A DNA stretch of 64,000 bases. Origin: Candidatus Endomicrobium embiratermitis. Its GTDB lineage: Bacteria > Elusimicrobiota > Endomicrobiia > Endomicrobiales > Endomicrobiaceae. Each line of letters begins with the position of its first letter. The stretch's first letter is position 1. The stretch is from contig WQYI01000001.1 in NCBI GenBank assembly GCA_009781315.1, positions 186,001 to 250,000 on the forward strand, written 5' to 3'. This document shows positions 60,498 through 64,000 of the stretch, piece after piece. The position numbers were made by a program, and so were the translations under genes. The notes under the pieces are model-generated. The model saw nothing but the letters and a program-made list of their open reading frames with translations. It was not told the origin of the DNA and made no database searches.

Positions 60498-61148
60498 ATT
60501 ACTTCTTATAATTTCGCCGGAAGACGTTGTTATTCCCGTAACCGTAGCTGTAAATACTGCCATGTCAGGCGGCCTTATGTTTGCCCAGCGGCTAAAAGAG
60601 CTTAAAGGTATTCTGTAAACCGCGCGTTCCCCCGGTTGGAGATGCCGGGGAAGTTCATAATTGAAAACATCGTCTATTATAACTCTGTTTGTTATGTGGG
60701 TTTCAATTCTTCCTCTGAAAAATATTTCAGATATTGCCAAATCAGAATTATTTATAACCGTTACTTCCGCCACAGCGGCCGGCGCTGCGGCAGAGGAAAA
60801 AACTCTGAAAAATCTTTCGTTTAATACGGATATCAAAGCAAGATTTCTTTGTGCTTCTCTGACTCTTTCAAGTCTTTCCCTTTCTCTTTCAGCCTGAAAA
60901 GGGTCCGGAGGCGTGACATTCACAACATTTACGACAGGTCTGCTGTAAAAATGATGTCTGTAGAAAAACGGACTGTGATGGTGCCACCTGCTGCGATGAG
61001 AGAATGACGGACCCCAAAATCCGAAATGGTGATAGCGAACTGACACTCTGTTTTGTGAAACGGTTTGAAAATCGTTAGAATTTTGTGCAAAAACTTCTGA
61101 TGAAGTTATAAAACAAAGAGTTATTAAAACCGCGAAAAACTTTTTCAT
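60495..61148 (-). CDS. Secreted His-rich protein with shared C-terminal domain (paralogue A, shortened)
   Basis: 217 residues. Signal peptide (ending EVFA). A His/Arg/Phe-rich stretch (about 38-72: RYHHFGFWG, HRSRWHHHSPFFYRHHF) could bind metal. The shared domain follows (about 100-217): VAEVTVINNSDLAISEIFFRG, LPRHLQPGERAVYRI, ATVTGITTSSGEIIRSN. It stops where both paralogues continue with about 16-20 residues (SFTEQDQ..., AFTQAEEQ...), and a palindromic repeat begins exactly there, so the repeat probably removed the end. First gene of the three-gene operon. Confidence 0.7.
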   Translation of the reverse strand: MKKFFAVLITLCFITSSEVFAQNSNDFQTVSQNRVSVRYHHFGFWGPSFSHRSRWHHHSPFFYRHHFYSRPVVNVVNVTPPDPFQAERERERLERVREAQRNLALISVLNERFFRVFSSAAAPAAVAEVTVINNSDLAISEIFFRGRIETHITNRVIIDDVFNYELPRHLQPGERAVYRIPLSSFSRWANIRPPDMAVFTATVTGITTSSGEIIRSN

Positions 61149-61160
61149 AATATGCCTCTT

Positions 61161-61264
61161 TAATGGCAGAAGATAAGAGGATGAGAAGGTGAGAGGATGG
61201 GTAACAACAAGAGATACTGCTGTTGCAGTTGCTCAACATCCCATCTTCTCATCTCAACTTCTAT
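61161..61264. repeat. Inverted repeat, GAGAAG family, upstream of the three-paralogue operon
   Basis: Arms AGAAGATAAGAGGATGAGAA and TCTTCTCATCTCAACTTCT with inner CTGCTGTTGCAG hairpin. Relative of 35321-35412. Confidence 0.75.
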
Positions 61265-61265
61265 A

Positions 61266-62822
61266 TCAGTGTTTAAAATGCCTCATTCCCGTAGCAATCA
61301 TTGCAATTCCGTTTTCGTTTGCGGCATTGACTGAATCCTGATCTTTAATCGACCCGCCGGGCTGTACTATAGCCGTAATTCCCGCTTTTGCGGCTTCCTG
61401 AACTACGTCCGGAAAAGGAAAGAAAGCGTCCGAAGCCAAAACAAGTTTACTTGTTTTTTCGTCAATTCCTATTACCGCTTCGCGCATCTTTTTTAACGCT
61501 ATTTGTAAAGAATCGATACGGCTCATTTGTCCTGCTCCGATACCTACTGTCTGTCTGCCTCTTACAAGAATAATCGCGTTGGATTTTACGTGTTTACATA
61601 CTTTCCATGCAAAATCCAAAGCTTCGCTTTCTTCTTTCGTAGGCTTGCGGTTTGTCATATCTTTTATTTCCGTCGAAAGGCTGTTGTCTCTGTCCTGAAC
61701 AAGCATACCCGAAGACATCATTCTGTATTCCATTGCGTTTTTTTCTTCTTTATAAGGCATTTCCTGTTTCAATAACCTGATATTTTTTTTCTGCATAAGC
61801 GCGTCTAATGCTTGTTTAGAGTAATCCGGAGCTATTACGCACTCTACAAAAAGCTTTACAAGTTCATTTGCAACGTCTTCTTCTACAGGCTTGTTAAAAG
61901 CTATTATCCCGCCGAAAGCGCTTACCTGATCGCAGGCAAAAGCTTTTAAATAAGCGTCTTTTACATTGTTTCCTTCCGCGCATCCACAAGGATTATTATG
62001 TTTTATTATGGCGCATGCCGGATTTGTAAATTCGTGAACAAGTCTCCACGCAGCTTCCAAATCCAAATAATTGTTATAAGAAAGTTCTTTACCGTGAAGC
62101 TGCTTTGCCGCTATTACGACAGGCTTGTTTTGTTCTGTGCCGTTTCCGTATAAAGCCGCTTCCTGATGAGGATTTTCCCCGTAGCGGAGTCCCGAAAGTT
62201 TTTTTAGAGGTATCGAAGCTTGGGAAGGAAATTTTTCATAAGTTAAATAATTCGAAATTAAAGAATCATAATAAGCGGTATGCCTGAATGCCTTTGCCGC
62301 GAGATTAAGCTTCAATTCGTCATTAACGGATTTATTTTTAAGGCTGTCTATAACGCTTTGATAATCCGAAGAATCGCAAATTACTAAAACGTCCTTAAAA
62401 TTTTTCGCGGCGGCTCTGAGCAAAGCCACTCCGCCGATATCTATATTTTCGATTACGTCCTGATTTATTTTTTTGTCTTCGGGTTTAGTAATTTTATTGA
62501 TTGTTTCTTCAAATGGGTAAAGGTTGACGGCGACAATATCTATAGCGCCGATTTCGTATTTTTTAAGCTGGCTTTGGTGGTCGGCGTTACCTCTGACAGC
62601 TAAAATTCCGCCGTGTATTTTAGGGTTTAAAGTTTTTACTCTTCCGTCAAGGATTTCGGGAAATCCGGTGGCTTCGGATATTTCTCTGCATTCAATTTTA
62701 TTGTCTTTTAAAGTTTTTGCAGTCCCTCCGCTTGAAATGATGTCCCAACCCAAAGATTTTAACTCTTTAGCAAATTCCACAACTCCTGTTTTGTCCGATA
62801 CGCTAAGTAATGCTGTAGGCAT
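61266..62822 (-). CDS. purH: Bifunctional AICAR transformylase/IMP cyclohydrolase
   Basis: Last two steps of IMP synthesis. The N-terminal IMP cyclohydrolase (ALLSVSDKTGVVEFAKEL, SGGTAKTL, FPEILDGRVKTLNPKIHGGIL) and C-terminal transformylase (LRYGENPHQEAALYG, IIKHNNPCGCAEG with catalytic Lys-His, SDAFFPFPD) are complete. 518 residues. GGGAG precedes the ATG. It lies 19 bases after recX. Confidence 0.97.
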   Translation of the reverse strand: MPTALLSVSDKTGVVEFAKELKSLGWDIISSGGTAKTLKDNKIECREISEATGFPEILDGRVKTLNPKIHGGILAVRGNADHQSQLKKYEIGAIDIVAVNLYPFEETINKITKPEDKKINQDVIENIDIGGVALLRAAAKNFKDVLVICDSSDYQSVIDSLKNKSVNDELKLNLAAKAFRHTAYYDSLISNYLTYEKFPSQASIPLKKLSGLRYGENPHQEAALYGNGTEQNKPVVIAAKQLHGKELSYNNYLDLEAAWRLVHEFTNPACAIIKHNNPCGCAEGNNVKDAYLKAFACDQVSAFGGIIAFNKPVEEDVANELVKLFVECVIAPDYSKQALDALMQKKNIRLLKQEMPYKEEKNAMEYRMMSSGMLVQDRDNSLSTEIKDMTNRKPTKEESEALDFAWKVCKHVKSNAIILVRGRQTVGIGAGQMSRIDSLQIALKKMREAVIGIDEKTSKLVLASDAFFPFPDVVQEAAKAGITAIVQPGGSIKDQDSVNAANENGIAMIATGMRHFKH

Positions 62823-62841
62823 AAATTTTCTCCCATATAAT

Positions 62842-63489
62842 TTATTCTATTTCTATACTTTTATAATTTCTCAGCGCTTTTGATATATCTTCCGATGCAA
62901 AGCCTTTTCTTAAAAAAAACGACGCTATACGACGGACTTCGTTTTTGTCTTTTGCATTGAAATCTTTAAATTTTCGTTTTATTGTTTCTATAATCTGCTC
63001 GTAAGGTTCGGCTTCTGTTTTTAACGAACCCAAAGCTTTATTTGCCAGCTCTTTTGATATTCCTTTTTCTTCCAATTCTTTACGGACGGCATATTCACCT
63101 TTGCCTTTTTTTTCGTACAAATATTTTGCATAAGCTAAAGCATATTTTTCGTCGTTTATATATCCTAATTCGGTAAGCCTTGAAACGGCGGATTTTATGT
63201 TGTCGGGCTCATAACCTTTAAGAAGCAATCTATCCGATAATGTTTTTATGCTGTAAGAACGTTTTGAAACGAGCGTTAAAGCGTCAAAAATTACTCTGTA
63301 GGCTTTATCCGCGGCTAAAACTTCTTTGAACGTAATGTCCGATATTTCCACGCCTTGATTAAGGCCGAATTTTACTATTATATCGGCTGACAATAAAATA
63401 TTTTCGCCGTTATCAAAAAATACTTTAAAACTGTCTTTTTTAGCAGGTATTTTCTCAAGTTTTATTATTTTCATAGAATCAATCATCAA
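62842..63489 (-). CDS. recX: Regulatory protein RecX
   Basis: Modulator of RecA filaments. 215 residues of three-helix repeats with the family pattern ALTLVSKRSYSIKTLSDRLLLKGYEPDNIKSAVSRLTELGYINDEKYALAYAKYL, and a second set ending KDKNEVRRIASFFLRKGFASEDISKAL. The start overlaps the previous stop (ATGA); internal ATG at residue 6 is an alternative. recA itself is not in the window. Confidence 0.9.
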   Translation of the reverse strand: MMIDSMKIIKLEKIPAKKDSFKVFFDNGENILLSADIIVKFGLNQGVEISDITFKEVLAADKAYRVIFDALTLVSKRSYSIKTLSDRLLLKGYEPDNIKSAVSRLTELGYINDEKYALAYAKYLYEKKGKGEYAVRKELEEKGISKELANKALGSLKTEAEPYEQIIETIKRKFKDFNAKDKNEVRRIASFFLRKGFASEDISKALRNYKSIEIE

Positions 63490-64000
63490 AGCGATTTAAT
63501 AGATTTTGACGTATCAAATTCTTTATTCATATGAAGCGTGTCAGGAATTCCGACCAAACAGCCGTCAAGTTCATATTTGCCGTGTTCTAGCCCCAATAAG
63601 TTAAAAACATCTTTGTTTGAACTCAGTGTGCTTAATGCCGACAGCATTTGAAACCCAAGGCCTAAAGAAACGGCGTAAATCCACATACTTTGCAAAGCAT
63701 GGGCGGCTGCCTGCTTGGCTACGGGAGGAAATCCTTTCTTTTCCGCGACAAGAATCAAATATGTGCCTTTTGACAATCCGGGAATCCCGTTTTTAGAAAA
63801 TCCGTAAATACGCTGGGAGAATGATTTCAGTTTTGGCAAAAAAATGCTTAAAACAGATAATTTTTTTGCGTTTTTCAAAAGCTGTTTTTGTATAATTTCT
63901 TCCAGTTTTTTTCTGTTTTCGGTATTTGGAGGAAATATATAAATCTTGCGGATTTCTTCTCTTGGAATTCCGTTTGCTCCGGCATACGGAGCCAAGATGC
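63486..64000 (-). CDS. Nitroreductase-like protein (5' end outside window)
   Basis: The frame is open to the window edge, so the N-terminus is missing. APYAGANGIPREEIRKIYI, AKQAAAHALQSMWIYAVSLGLGFQMLSAL and LDGCLVGIPD fit the nitroreductase fold (FMN-binding N-terminal block, the A-A-x-Q/H-x-M helix, then LGxxxG). Substrate unknown. Overlaps recX by four bases. Confidence 0.72.
   Translation of the reverse strand, partial: ILAPYAGANGIPREEIRKIYIFPPNTENRKKLEEIIQKQLLKNAKKLSVLSIFLPKLKSFSQRIYGFSKNGIPGLSKGTYLILVAEKKGFPPVAKQAAAHALQSMWIYAVSLGLGFQMLSALSTLSSNKDVFNLLGLEHGKYELDGCLVGIPDTLHMNKEFDTSKSIKSL

Noticed and set aside
1-64000. CRISPR arrays, transposases, integrases, prophage genes
   Set aside because: None seen. 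The repeats are dispersed palindromes, not regularly spaced, and no cas or recombinase gene is present.

Overview
The window looks like a chromosome segment of a free-living or recently host-restricted diderm bacterium of about 35-42% GC by eye. Lipoprotein maturation genes, outer-membrane barrels, an OmpA peptidoglycan-binding domain and LPS-type glycosyltransferases all point to a Gram-negative envelope. Gene content, the many secreted glycan-handling proteins and the many short palindromic intergenic repeats fit Elusimicrobiota (class Endomicrobia). That placement is inference and was not tested by any search.

Layout. 0-4.7 kb: isoleucyl-tRNA synthetase (N-terminus outside the window), lspA, lgt and an RluD-type pseudouridine synthase. 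4.7-9.6 kb: a secreted serine hydrolase, a GlcD-type FAD oxidoreductase and two glycosyltransferases. 9.6-17.2 kb: pyrK-fic-pyrD-pyrF-pyrE, purM, purN, a GT25 transferase and purB. 17.3-36.7 kb: a secreted-glycan region with a Sel1 protein, a large cytosolic GH94/GH161-like protein, three paralogous clan GH-A glycosidases with calcium-loop-like inserts, two RDD membrane proteins, tRNA-Val, a barrel-OmpA fusion and a run of lipoproteins or anchored proteins with related carbohydrate-binding-like sandwiches. 37.0-38.5 kb: a secreted putative alpha/alpha-barrel glycosidase. 38.9-44.4 kb: a five-gene cluster resembling a chaperone-assisted surface structure (abundant-subunit-like protein, PapD-like chaperone, glycan-binding-like subunit, a protein with a FlgD/type-IX-like tail, and a PorV/UPF0164-like barrel). 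44.5-47.8 kb: def-fmt and a thioredoxin cluster in which trxB carries an in-frame TAA.

Nearly everything up to 48.85 kb is on the plus strand and everything after is on the minus strand. The gene-poor stretch just before that convergence holds a good match to a XerC/XerD dif site (48031-48058), so the window probably spans the replication terminus. The minus half carries a YdjC deacetylase, asd, leuB, leuD, leuC, leuA, pssA, psd, lipA, three paralogous secreted proteins sharing an unrecognised C-terminal domain, purH, recX and a partial nitroreductase-like gene.

Two genome-wide habits stand out. First, several families of short palindromic repeats sit between genes and sometimes inside them. 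Two different families are inserted in frame in pyrK, and others supply or truncate the ends of leuA, lspA and one secreted protein gene. Second, several promoters place the -10 box only 6-10 bases before the start codon, which predicts leaderless mRNAs.
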